This document shows, one piece after another, positions 7,717 through 15,641 of a DNA stretch of 44,315 bases; position 1 is the stretch's first letter, and every line of letters begins with the position of its first letter. The notes under the pieces are model-generated. The model was not told the origin of the DNA, made no database searches, and was given only the letters and a program-made list of their open reading frames with translations. This stretch comes from a virus. Where the stretch lies: the IMG/VR virus record IMGVR_UViG_3300030430_002936, positions 10,688 to 55,002 of that record. The stretch is one strand, 5' to 3'. A program made the translations under genes and the position numbers.

Positions 7717-8123
7717 TATTCGTAGTCTTTTACTAATTCTAAAATTATAGAATAAGTATCGCCTGAACTATGTCCTACTGTAGTGAAGTCTATATCGCCA
7801 GTTTTACCTGATCCAGCATTGTTTGGAATACCAGTAAAAACGTCAGAATAATATTCATCACCAGTAGAGTCAGCAGGTAAGCCTGTTATTAGAACATTAG
7901 TAGAAGCGTCAAATTCAATATTAACGCCCATACCTCTACAAGCCCACCATATTTTAGCTACTTTGACCGCAGTACATGCCTTGCCTTGACTACTACTAGC
8001 CAAAGCAGAGACATCTACTTTTTTTACAGCAGATTCACCTGTTCCGTCAGAAACATTAGTGAATTTCATAATAGCAACTCTTTCACCATCTTGGATGGTT
8101 TGTGATGTTACTGTATCAGCCAT
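7716..8123 (-). CDS. Virion structural protein, beta-rich
   Basis: A 135-residue protein starting MADTVTSQTIQDGERVAIMKF, with TNVSDGTGESAVKKVDVSAL and a C-terminal DIDFTTVGHSSGDTYSIILEL. Composition (Ser, Thr, Asp, Gly, Val) and these motifs match a protein commonly present in marine-phage structural blocks. It starts 10 bp after the preceding gene with a TAAATTATGGC-type junction. Likely a capsid- or tail-associated minor protein. Confidence 0.65.
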   Translation of the reverse strand: MADTVTSQTIQDGERVAIMKFTNVSDGTGESAVKKVDVSALASSSQGKACTAVKVAKIWWACRGMGVNIEFDASTNVLITGLPADSTGDEYYSDVFTGIPNNAGSGKTGDIDFTTVGHSSGDTYSIILELVKDYE

Positions 8124-8133
8124 AATTTACTCC

Positions 8134-8640
8134 TTATGCGTCAGCAAACATAGTTACTAGAGTTCCTGATCCTAAGACAATACCTTCAACGGCATACTTA
8201 GCAGAAGCAATTGCTGTAACTTTGATAATACTTCCAGCGATTCCGCCTTTGGTTGAACCATTTAACGTAATTACATCGTTAGATGCTCCAGAAATAAAAG
8301 TTTTACCTGTGCTGTCGTTTACACCTGTGTATAAACCTCCAACAAATTTGTCAGTACCATCTGTTTTAATATCTAAATCAGTAGCAGCAGTTTCTATTAC
8401 AAAAAAGAAAGAAGCTCCTAAATTATTAGCTTGGTTCGGATCTGTTGGATCTGAAGGACTTGTAGTAACAATACTTGGCAAAGTGAATTTACCGTCTGCA
8501 TCATTACAAGTTAAAATTTTTCCTGCGTGAGCATCAACTGTTAAAGATGTGTCAGCAGTCAAGCTTACTACTGATGTACTACCAGCAGTTATAAAACCAG
8601 AGATAGATTTAACTGGCCCTGAGAATGTTGATTTTGCCAT
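8134..8640 (-). CDS. Putative capsid decoration / minor virion protein
   Basis: A 168-residue Ser/Thr/Gly-rich protein starting MAKSTFSGPVKSISGFIT. It contains SLTVDAHAGKILTCNDADGKF and ASFFFVIETAATDLDI, patterns of beta-structured head decoration or head-fibre proteins. It has a strong ribosome site (GAAGGAGGAAATT) just before the ATG. It follows the capsid and DUF1289 genes after a 93-bp gap that may hold its own promoter. Confidence 0.6.
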   Translation of the reverse strand: MAKSTFSGPVKSISGFITAGSTSVVSLTADTSLTVDAHAGKILTCNDADGKFTLPSIVTTSPSDPTDPNQANNLGASFFFVIETAATDLDIKTDGTDKFVGGLYTGVNDSTGKTFISGASNDVITLNGSTKGGIAGSIIKVTAIASAKYAVEGIVLGSGTLVTMFADA

Positions 8641-8733
8641 AATTTCCTCCTTCGGAAATAAGTCTTATAGTCTTGGCTTGTCTGCTAGGTCAGTCTATAA
8701 AACAATTAATTAATCCTAGATAAATTAATTTTA
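8641..8733 (-). promoter_or_regulatory. Late-block intergenic spacer with a possible sigma70-type promoter
   Basis: The gap between the DUF1289 gene and the 8640 gene holds, on the minus strand, CTGACC, then 18 bp, then TATAAG, about 25 bp before the ribosome site. A short AATTAAT...ATTAATT dyad lies just downstream of the DUF1289 stop. Matches to the consensus are moderate, so this is only a candidate internal promoter that would raise expression of the small virion genes. Confidence 0.3.
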
Positions 8734-9150
8734 TTATACGGCTTGGTCATGTTCAATAGGTAATTTTTCTGTAGCTTCTAAAACTGACTTATGTGCCTCA
8801 TATAATTTTTCGTAAGCTTCTTTTGTTAAATTATTTTTACCATAAGTTTTTATTAGATCTTCACCAATCATTTCTATCAAACATCTTGTTGTAACTAATC
8901 TGCCTCTTATATCTTCGCTTTTTTCTTTGTCGGTCATAATTTTAAATTGTTTCACTTGTCTAATTTCGTACTCTCTTGAGTTTCTAATATTAATTAATTT
9001 TTTTTCTAATTCAGTATAACTGCCCCAATCTCTTATTTCTGCGACAGTTCTCCCACAACCTTTGCATACATCATCAAATGGTATTACAGAGGTGGTACAT
9101 CTACCCACACATGGGGTTTCAGATAAATTATTTGGTTTGTGTAACCACAT
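8734..9150 (-). CDS. DUF1289-type zinc-binding protein with C-terminal helical extension
   Basis: A 138-residue protein. Residues 13-42 read TPCVGRCTT...DVCKGCGRTVAEIRDW: Cys14-x3-Cys18 and Cys29-x2-Cys32 followed by a GR...EI..W helix, the signature of DUF1289. The remaining 95 residues are helical and charged and have no clear match. The start codon follows directly on the U-tract of the capsid terminator with no Shine-Dalgarno sequence, so initiation is unusual. DUF1289 proteins occur in many Proteobacteria, so this may be host-derived. Function unknown. Confidence 0.65.
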   Translation of the reverse strand: MWLHKPNNLSETPCVGRCTTSVIPFDDVCKGCGRTVAEIRDWGSYTELEKKLINIRNSREYEIRQVKQFKIMTDKEKSEDIRGRLVTTRCLIEMIGEDLIKTYGKNNLTKEAYEKLYEAHKSVLEATEKLPIEHDQAV

Positions 9151-9154
9151 TTTT

Positions 9155-9182
9155 AAAAAAAGGGAGAGCCGAAGCCCTCCCC
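9155..9182 (-). terminator. Intrinsic terminator after the major capsid gene
   Basis: On the minus strand GGGAGGGC, loop TTCG, GCTCTCCC (one G-U pair) is followed directly by TTTTTTT. The UUCG tetraloop and seven U residues make this a strong rho-independent terminator 12 bp after the capsid stop. Downstream late genes would be expressed by read-through or from internal promoters. Confidence 0.85.
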
Positions 9183-9194
9183 TCTTTATGATTA

Positions 9195-10100
9195 TTAAGC
9201 TCCTTGAGAACCGTCAACACATCTCCAGTTAGAGAATCCAAATGAATATCTCTCTCTGGCTTTATATCTCATGTTTCCAGTATCAAAATCACCTTCTAAT
9301 GCAGTTTGTAGAGGACTTCTAACAAACATTTTGAACCCATCAGGAACATCTGTTTTCAAGAAGAACGCATCTGGATCTACAAGATAGTGGTTTACCACAT
9401 AACCTTGTGGAAGCATTCCTTGGTTTCTGATTGAGTTAATGTCGTTGTCTGAAGTAGCAACTCTACCAGGAGTATTTAAAAGACGATCCGCCACGAATTG
9501 TAATTGTGGTGGAATAATCAATTTAGTTCCTTGTAAAGCTATGTTCAAACCACGATCATCAGTTTGAGTTGAAATCCTTATCAAAGCATCTTCTAAAGAT
9601 GTTTCGTTAAGGTCAGCAAAAGTTGTTGCTCTGTTAGCAGCAGTACCAGTGCTCAACGGGTGGTCAGTAGCGATTAACGGCTTACCGTCTCCACCAGGAA
9701 AGCTAGTGCTGAATGCGTTGTTCAGAATATTTGCAGCTTTAATTTGTTTAGTATGAGCCATACTTCTAGCTAATGCTTTGGTATATCTCGAACCTAAACG
9801 GTCATACAAATTATCTTCAACAGCTTCTTCAGTTAATGCGAAAGCAAGAGCTACAGTTTCGTGTTCATAACGAGCTGTAAATCCTTCAGTTGCATTATCA
9901 AAAGCTACGCCAGCACCTTCTGCTTTAGTTGGAGCATTACCAAAACCAACAATCATGACTTCTTCTTCGAAAGCTCTATCAGAAGTGTTTTCTTCAAAGA
10001 TTTCAGCATGTTCGTTGTCGTAACGGTTGTACTCCATACCAAAAAGTGCATTTAGACCTGGCTCTAACTCTTTAGCTAATTGTGCTCTATTAATTGCCAT
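9195..10100 (-). CDS. Major capsid protein (Mu gpT-like, HK97 fold expected)
   Basis: A 301-residue protein. Diagnostic stretches are IFEENTSDRAFEEEVMIVG, GVAFDNATEGFTARYEHETV, ALTEEAVEDNLYDRLGSRY and GGDGKPLIATDHPLS, then DDRGLNIALQGTKLIIPP. These follow the gpT-like capsid pattern (etSdRa.EE...GfG....Kaega.i.yd....G....Y.H....laf..T.EaieDdlY). It lies after the scaffold and decoration-like genes and just before a strong terminator, as expected for the most abundant virion protein. Length is normal for the group. Confidence 0.85.
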   Translation of the reverse strand: MAINRAQLAKELEPGLNALFGMEYNRYDNEHAEIFEENTSDRAFEEEVMIVGFGNAPTKAEGAGVAFDNATEGFTARYEHETVALAFALTEEAVEDNLYDRLGSRYTKALARSMAHTKQIKAANILNNAFSTSFPGGDGKPLIATDHPLSTGTAANRATTFADLNETSLEDALIRISTQTDDRGLNIALQGTKLIIPPQLQFVADRLLNTPGRVATSDNDINSIRNQGMLPQGYVVNHYLVDPDAFFLKTDVPDGFKMFVRSPLQTALEGDFDTGNMRYKARERYSFGFSNWRCVDGSQGA

Positions 10101-10102
10101 GG

Positions 10103-10672
10103 TTACACCCCTGTAGTAGTTGAGTAAAAGTGCTCGTTAATTTTAACGATCACATTCACGTTAGCAGAACCTCTTTCGTCATTGTCTGGGTCTTTTGAAA
10201 ACCCAACAATTCTAAAGTTTTCAGCAGCAGATGTTGCCCCTGAATCTACTTCAGCCTTTGATTGGCCAGTAACTGTAGAACCAGCTGTGTAAGCTAAATC
10301 CACGTTAGCACCAACCGCAGTTAACGCAAGAGAACCAGTACATTGTACTTCGTAAAGATTGTTTGGGTCATCTTCAACTAAAGCAGTAATTGTACTTGTA
10401 GATGTTTGTCCTGATGGATAGTGTGCTTTGAACACAACTTGTCCGTCAGTATCAACAAATTTACAACCCCTAAAAATTCCCAATATTGGTTGCTCACCCG
10501 CTGCATCGCAAACGAGTATAGTACCAGCAGCAGTCATTCTTACAGGGTCGCCTGAGAATATACTTCCAGTTGCACCAGAGGCTATTTCGTATTCGGTAGT
10601 TCCATTGTTTTGGACACTTGAACCTAATCTGCCTACTAGCTTAAAACCGAAAGGTGCATCTTTATTTGCCAT
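10103..10672 (-). CDS. Capsid-associated (decoration-like) virion protein
   Basis: A 189-residue protein starting MANKDAPFGFKLVGRLGSS. It is beta-rich, with GATGSIFSGDPVRMTAAGTIL and a C-terminal SANVNVIVKINEHFY. It sits between the scaffold region and the capsid gene, 2 bp before the capsid start codon, the usual place for decoration or head-stabilising proteins. The first 20 residues resemble a protein often encoded next to capsid genes in marine phages. A structural role is inferred. Confidence 0.6.
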   Translation of the reverse strand: MANKDAPFGFKLVGRLGSSVQNNGTTEYEIASGATGSIFSGDPVRMTAAGTILVCDAAGEQPILGIFRGCKFVDTDGQVVFKAHYPSGQTSTSTITALVEDDPNNLYEVQCTGSLALTAVGANVDLAYTAGSTVTGQSKAEVDSGATSAAENFRIVGFSKDPDNDERGSANVNVIVKINEHFYSTTTGV

Positions 10673-10721
10673 AATAAATACCTTTTAATTATGAAAGTTT
10701 AGTAAACAGCGATACTCCCAT

Positions 10722-11204
10722 TTATCTTTTACCGCCACCAAAAGTAACGCTAGATGATCTTCTTGGCCTCTCTATTGGAGAACGATCATCAGATTCCTTC
10801 ATTAAATCATTATCTATTGCTTGTTGCATAGTTTGCGACCTATCTGTGAAATAATTATTTCTTTCTTGTCGAGTTTCTAAAGGAATCTTAGCTAATAAAA
10901 GTCCACCTACACTAATGACTCCAGCATGTTTTCCATCCTGAATCGTTGGTAATTCAAAATTTTGAATTTCCTCAGCCCTTACAAGCTCAAAGCCTTCTCT
11001 CAATCGAGACATAACATTTTTCTTGTCGGGTTGGTTAGCGATTTCAGCACGAATCCATCTGTATTCATAACCTTCAGGAGGTTCTGGAGTTTCTAGAGTT
11101 GATGGGCGTTGCCAAGGTTTGCGAGATTCAAGGGACTCTCGTGTGTCCGCAGAACGTGGAGCTCTGTTAAATTCTTGTTCCTTATTTGTTGTTTTCTTTG
11201 TCAT
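10722..11204 (-). CDS. Conserved head-module protein, unknown function
   Basis: The ATG at 11204 is chosen over a TTG at 11222 because AAAAGGT lies 7 bp upstream and the start then falls just after the scaffold stop. The 160-residue product is highly charged. It contains PPEGYEYRWIRAEIANQPDKKN, VMSRLREGFELVRAEE and ISVGGLLLAKIPLETRQERNNY. This P.G....W...e........v..r...Gw..v pattern is seen in phage head modules beside scaffold and capsid genes. Probably a minor capsid or assembly protein. Confidence 0.55.
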   Translation of the reverse strand: MTKKTTNKEQEFNRAPRSADTRESLESRKPWQRPSTLETPEPPEGYEYRWIRAEIANQPDKKNVMSRLREGFELVRAEEIQNFELPTIQDGKHAGVISVGGLLLAKIPLETRQERNNYFTDRSQTMQQAIDNDLMKESDDRSPIERPRRSSSVTFGGGKR

Positions 11205-11208
11205 GTTT

Positions 11209-12117
11209 TTACCTTTTAACAAATTTTGCGTACTCTTTCAAAGGTACGTTTAGTTTTTTAGCCATTTCTACCTCTGAAGGAGAAAGTCTAACCTGCTTTT
11301 TATTAGATCCTTGAGAATCAGCTCTTGCAGCAGAAGCAACTCTTTGAGTAGCTTGTGGTGCTGGAACAGTTTCAGTTTCTACGCCAAAGTCGTTTGGAAA
11401 CTTAGACCTCAATCTATTATCTAATTCATTGTAATACTCATCAGTTTGACCGTCAAAGCCTTCTTTAACTAAATCATCATGAATAGTAAAGGCAGCAAGA
11501 GTTCTAATTCTATCTTCGCCAAACCATTCATTTTTATCAGCCCAAGCTTCTGCTTTTGGATCAGGCTGAGGCGTTTGCTCTTGCATGTTTTGTTGAGGTA
11601 TTACAGCATCATTTGTAGGGGCTTCTTTAGCCATTTTTATTCTATTTTCTTCGACTGCAATTGTAGATAAAAGGCTAGTTGCTTTTGCAGCCTTATCATA
11701 GTCTTGTGCTTCTTGCGCTTCAGCTAAAACTCTTGTCGCTTGTTGTTTTTGACTTTCAAGCCTTGTTTCTGCTTCTGCATAATAATCTTGATTAATTTTT
11801 TCACTCTTACCTTTTAAGGTTTCATATTCTGATTTCATGCTATTAGCATAATTAAGAGCAGAATCTCTACCTCTTTCAGCTTCTCTTAGCTTTCGTGTAA
11901 GATTGTTTATTCTTTTTTGAACATTATCAGAATAATTTTCTAACTCATCATCTGACTCTGCTTTAGCTTCTTCAGCTTGTTCAGTTTGATTAGCTTCTGA
12001 ATCTGTATTTTCTACAGCTTCAGTTTCTTCTGTATTTTGTTCTTCCTCTATAACTTCAATTTCTTCTACAGCGTCTGTAGATTCTTGCAAGTTTTCTTCT
12101 TGAATTAACTCAGACAT
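11209..12117 (-). CDS. Scaffolding protein
   Basis: A 302-residue, very acidic protein. Residues 1-60 are nearly all Glu, Asp, Ala and Thr; residues about 60-165 form a long coiled coil (VQKRINNLTRKLREAERGRDS, then alternating charged heptads). A Pro/Gln-rich linker follows, then a C-terminal helical domain ending in a basic tail (NVPLKEYAKFVKR). Acidic N-terminus, coiled coil and short basic capsid-binding C-terminus, between portal and capsid genes, are standard for phage scaffolds. No protease motif was seen. Confidence 0.75.
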   Translation of the reverse strand: MSELIQEENLQESTDAVEEIEVIEEEQNTEETEAVENTDSEANQTEQAEEAKAESDDELENYSDNVQKRINNLTRKLREAERGRDSALNYANSMKSEYETLKGKSEKINQDYYAEAETRLESQKQQATRVLAEAQEAQDYDKAAKATSLLSTIAVEENRIKMAKEAPTNDAVIPQQNMQEQTPQPDPKAEAWADKNEWFGEDRIRTLAAFTIHDDLVKEGFDGQTDEYYNELDNRLRSKFPNDFGVETETVPAPQATQRVASAARADSQGSNKKQVRLSPSEVEMAKKLNVPLKEYAKFVKR

Positions 12118-12126
12118 AAAAACCTC

Positions 12127-12618
12127 CTATACAGCAACTATGTCGTCTGGATCTTTTATAGTAGCTAACACTTCATCATCGTTTATCAATCTACATTCGG
12201 CTTCATCACCCAATTTAAAACGACACCCAGCGTATCTACCTATTAATACCCATTGTTTTTCTTGGCACCAAGCGGTACCCCCAAATTTAGATTCATCCTT
12301 ATAACAAAGAGGCCCCATTTTAACTACATAAGCACATACAGAAGCCAATGACTCTCTTTCTACGTGTTGTTGTGTTAACAATATGCCTCCTTCAGATACA
12401 CCTTTACCTTTATAAGGCAAGACTAGAATCCTATACCCTGAAGGTTGTGGCATTCTATCTAATAAAGATGATTCTAATAAAGTTGGATCTAAAACTCTTT
12501 TGCTTTCTTCAACATAAGCTTTATCAGCTTCTGTTTCTTCAGACTGTTCTTCTTTTTGAGATTCTTCTATTTCTTTGGCTATGTGGTTAGGGACTACCAC
12601 CTTGTTCTGGCTCTTCAT
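12127..12618 (-). CDS. GroES-like co-chaperonin (phage cpn10)
   Basis: A 163-residue protein. Residues 1-57 are an acidic, helical extension; residues 58-156 match the cpn10 pattern: PSGYRILVLPYKGKG, then SEGGILLTQQHVERES as the mobile loop region, VVKMGPLCY, WVLIGRYAGCRFKLGDEAE and DDEVLATI. Such proteins cap host GroEL during capsid folding, as T4 gp31 does. Placement between portal and scaffold fits a role in capsid-protein folding. An insertion at about 105-122 (YKDESKFGGTAWCQEKQ) is longer than in bacterial GroES. Start at 12618 has AGGAAAAG upstream and overlaps the preceding gene by 32 bp. Confidence 0.85.
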   Translation of the reverse strand: MKSQNKVVVPNHIAKEIEESQKEEQSEETEADKAYVEESKRVLDPTLLESSLLDRMPQPSGYRILVLPYKGKGVSEGGILLTQQHVERESLASVCAYVVKMGPLCYKDESKFGGTAWCQEKQWVLIGRYAGCRFKLGDEAECRLINDDEVLATIKDPDDIVAV

Positions 12619-12796
12619 ACTCTTTTCCTAGCAGTTCTCTAAAAATACTTTCTGCGTCAACGAGAGAACTGTGTCGCCCACGCAAAAATTCATATTGAGA
12701 CATATCTTTTACCCCATTCAACATTTGGGTTTTGACATCCTCTTGTCGTTCTCTAAGAGCTTTTAAATATTTCTCTCTTAAATCAAATATGGACAT
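12587..12796 (-). CDS. Small helical protein next to portal, unknown function
   Basis: A 69-residue charged helical protein (MSIFDLREKYLKALRERQED...QYEFLRGRHSSLVDAESIF). Small proteins with a similar LR.r...L..a...G...s..e...l.G....l....e pattern are common beside phage portal genes. It overlaps both neighbours: its ATG shares a base with the upstream stop (TAATG) and its 3' end overlaps the co-chaperonin. Role unknown. Confidence 0.6.
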   Translation of the reverse strand: MSIFDLREKYLKALRERQEDVKTQMLNGVKDMSQYEFLRGRHSSLVDAESIFRELLGKEYEEPEQGGSP

Positions 12797-12954
12797 TAAT
12801 AAACGCCATCGAACTTGGTACCAAATTCTGCAATACCACTTCCTTTAACTTTACCTTTACCCATTCCTGGCGTTGGAGTTGTACTTGCTGAAACATTTTT
12901 TTGTTGTTTTAGCTTAACAGTTCCTTTGCCTTGATATTTAATTGAACTTTTCAT
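12796..12954 (-). CDS. Small basic protein between portal and co-chaperonin genes
   Basis: A 52-residue ORF from ATG at 12954 to TAA at 12796, the stop overlapping the next start as TAATG. The product begins MKSSIKYQGKGTVKLKQQKN, is rich in Lys and Gly, and ends EFGTKFDGVY. It fills the gap left between the portal stop and the next gene. No family is recognised. The coupling overlap and gap-filling position support its reality; the ribosome site is weak. Confidence 0.5.
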   Translation of the reverse strand: MKSSIKYQGKGTVKLKQQKNVSASTTPTPGMGKGKVKGSGIAEFGTKFDGVY

Positions 12955-12990
12955 TTTGCTATTCTATTGTATAAATTATAAAAAAGTAAA

Positions 12991-15468
12991 TTATTTATTT
13001 TGTAAATCTATCGATTTAAAAAGTCTTTGTTGTTCTAATCTGTCTTGAGCAGTATCGTCTTTCATCCTAGCAATATCTTCAGAAGCATCAATTCTTTCTC
13101 TATCAACACTAATTCTTGCTTGGCTTTCTTGAATTTTTCTTTCTTGATCTGCAACAAATTGTCTTTGTTCTTGTGCTAATTCTTGACCTTTAAGAGCTAA
13201 CTCTTGTTTTCTAATTGTTACTAAAGGATCTTCATCTGCTGGAGAAGATACAGTTTCAGTAAATTCAGAAACTAATTGAGCCAATATTGGAGCACTAAAT
13301 TGACCTAATATTTGTGCAGCTTGTTGCACTAATTGTTGTTGTTCTTGCCCAGAAGTTTGTTGAGAAGCTTGTTGTAATTGTTGATATTGAGCCATAGCTT
13401 CTGGTGGCATTTGCGATTGTGCTATTGCATCTGCTTTCATTTGCAAGTGTTCCATAATATGCGAAAAGATATTTGCTTGTACTTGTAAATTAGATTGAAC
13501 TGGCGATGTTTTTAAAAGAGATTTATGTATTTCTATATGAGCATCATGGTTTTGCTCAGGAAAAGCTTTAGCTGTTCCACCAAGCAACAAAGTATTATTT
13601 TCAACACCAGCTTCTGTTGGTATTGGTTCTGTAGGCGGAGGTGGTTGTAGTAAGGAATCGATATTATCAACTCCTATGGCAGCATACATTCTTCGATAAG
13701 ATTCATAAATACCATTAGGCCCATGAATCTGTGGATTAGATTGCACTAAATTCATCATTTCTTGAGCCATAGCTATTCTTTGAGCAGAACTAAATATGTC
13801 GGGATTAGATATAGGAATAATATCTACACGATCATCAAAGTCAGTAATTTTTAATTGACCACCGCCATTTGCAGTCATGTAAGGATATTCTGGCGGTAAG
13901 TATTCTTTAAATACTTTAGCCAATAATTTAAATTCTTTTCTTTGTGCTGAATGTAATCTTTTGTGTATTGCTGATAAAACTTTAGTAGATCTTTCCAACA
14001 AAGCCATAGTTGTACCAACTGGTGCTTGTGGATTACCTTGTCCAGTATTTATTTCTGCAATAGAAGCAAATTGTTTACCAGAATTTACAAGAACAGATAA
14101 CAAGGACAATAAAGTTTGGCTTGGTTCTTTGAAAGGCAAAGGTTGTATTGCATCTGCAAGTGAACCTCCAGGTGCATCTACATCTCTAAATTCTCCAGGC
14201 TGAATAGGAGAATCTTCGTCTCGTATTCTAATCCCTCTTGTCTTGAATCCAGCAGGTAGATTCGCAAGAGTTCCTGCGTCTATAAGTTGCCTTAGTATAG
14301 ATGTAGATGCTTTTGATAAGCCACCAATCATGTGTGTTAGACCAAATCCGTAAAATCCTAATCCAGGTAAGAATTTAAAATGAACAAAGTATTCTATTTT
14401 ACTTTTGTACGGATCTTGTTCTAAATAGTTTCTTCTAATTGATAAAACTTGTTGTGAGTTTGAATCAATAGTAACTATGTAAGGTAATTTAACACCAGTT
14501 AATTGACCTTCGCTATTGGTATCTTCAAAGCCATCTAAATCTAAATTACAATGAACTTCATATAAAACAGTTACTTCTGATGAATCGTAAGTCTGTTCTA
14601 CTCCAGCTAATTCTTCTATTTCATCTTTTATCTGCGAAGATTCTTCAGCAGATACTCCATAATCTATATTTACATTTCGATAAAAACCTTGTGCTTGGAG
14701 TTTTCTAACTTCGTTTTCTGGCATTTTTATTATGTTAGTAATTCTTGGACAACTCTCTAAGTCAGTTGTGTAATAAGGCACTATTAAATCTTCAGGAGCT
14801 ACAAACTTAGAAACAGCTCTACCTAATACTTCATCGTAATAAACTTTTTTAAAAGCAGAACCTGCAAGTGGTAAATAAAATAATAATTGATCTAACTCAG
14901 CATCATATTCTTCCATAACGTGAGTTATTTGATAGTTCATAAACTCTTTAACTCTTTGTGCTTGTTCTTCTACGACAGAATTGTATTCACCAACCACTTG
15001 AGTCTTGACTGGCCCATTGGCGGGTAATAATTCTTTATAAGCTTGAGCTTGAAAAGATGTTACTGCTTCACCTAACAAAGGGTGTATAACACCAGAAGCA
15101 CCAGCAAAAGGTTCTGACCTTTCACTATCAAATTTCATGCCTAAATATTTAAGACCATCTTGATAAGTTTTTTCCCAATCATCTCTAGAAGATTTATCTT
15201 TTTCAATACCTTCTGATAATTGTGAAGCTATTTTGTTTAGTTCATCTGGTTCAATTAATTCTGCTAGATTTACATTGAAATTAGCATTGACCATAGGCAT
15301 TTCTTGTTGACCAAAAACTGCACTACCATCTTCTAAGATAGTAAAGCCATCATTTCCTTCACCTTGAGCAACTCCCTCAGCGATTTCAACAAACTCTTGT
15401 TCTTCTAAAGTTTTTGGTTTCTCCTCGTTTAAACTAACTGGAGCAATTGGTTGATTTTCTATAGCCAT
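12991..15468 (-). CDS. Portal protein (P22-type head-to-tail connector)
   Basis: An 825-residue protein. Characteristic segments are SSRDDWEKTYQDGLKYLGMK, SGVIHPLLGEAVTSFQAQAY, PLAGSAFKKVYYDEVLGRAV and LTHMIGGLSKASTSILRQLID, followed by APVGTTMALLERSTKVLSAI. These mark the P22-like portal family, in which twelve subunits form the packaging ring. The C-terminal 180 residues are Gln-rich and coiled coil, like the helical barrel of large portals. It lies between terminase and scaffold genes. Length is within the long-portal range. Confidence 0.85.
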   Translation of the reverse strand: MAIENQPIAPVSLNEEKPKTLEEQEFVEIAEGVAQGEGNDGFTILEDGSAVFGQQEMPMVNANFNVNLAELIEPDELNKIASQLSEGIEKDKSSRDDWEKTYQDGLKYLGMKFDSERSEPFAGASGVIHPLLGEAVTSFQAQAYKELLPANGPVKTQVVGEYNSVVEEQAQRVKEFMNYQITHVMEEYDAELDQLLFYLPLAGSAFKKVYYDEVLGRAVSKFVAPEDLIVPYYTTDLESCPRITNIIKMPENEVRKLQAQGFYRNVNIDYGVSAEESSQIKDEIEELAGVEQTYDSSEVTVLYEVHCNLDLDGFEDTNSEGQLTGVKLPYIVTIDSNSQQVLSIRRNYLEQDPYKSKIEYFVHFKFLPGLGFYGFGLTHMIGGLSKASTSILRQLIDAGTLANLPAGFKTRGIRIRDEDSPIQPGEFRDVDAPGGSLADAIQPLPFKEPSQTLLSLLSVLVNSGKQFASIAEINTGQGNPQAPVGTTMALLERSTKVLSAIHKRLHSAQRKEFKLLAKVFKEYLPPEYPYMTANGGGQLKITDFDDRVDIIPISNPDIFSSAQRIAMAQEMMNLVQSNPQIHGPNGIYESYRRMYAAIGVDNIDSLLQPPPPTEPIPTEAGVENNTLLLGGTAKAFPEQNHDAHIEIHKSLLKTSPVQSNLQVQANIFSHIMEHLQMKADAIAQSQMPPEAMAQYQQLQQASQQTSGQEQQQLVQQAAQILGQFSAPILAQLVSEFTETVSSPADEDPLVTIRKQELALKGQELAQEQRQFVADQERKIQESQARISVDRERIDASEDIARMKDDTAQDRLEQQRLFKSIDLQNK

Positions 15469-15470
15469 AG

Positions 15471-15641
15471 TTAATGTATCGTTCTTAAATCTTCAATATC
15501 GCCATCATACTTCATTCTACCAATTATCTCTAAATTAAGAAAATTAGCTTGTTCAGTTGCAGACTGTAAAGATTCTGCATAAATACAAGGCCCATCTTCA
15601 ATTCTATTTTCACTTATGTACTGCGTAATAAATATATCCAT
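15471..15641 (-). CDS. 56-residue small protein between terminase and portal
   Basis: ATG at 15641 overlaps the terminase stop as TAATG; stop TAA is at 15471, two bases before the portal start. The product begins MDIFITQYISENRIEDGPCI and contains YAESLQSATEQANFLNLEIIG. It looks like a small alpha/beta protein. Tight fit between two essential genes and the coupling overlap support expression. Function unknown. Confidence 0.55.
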   Translation of the reverse strand: MDIFITQYISENRIEDGPCIYAESLQSATEQANFLNLEIIGRMKYDGDIEDLRTIH

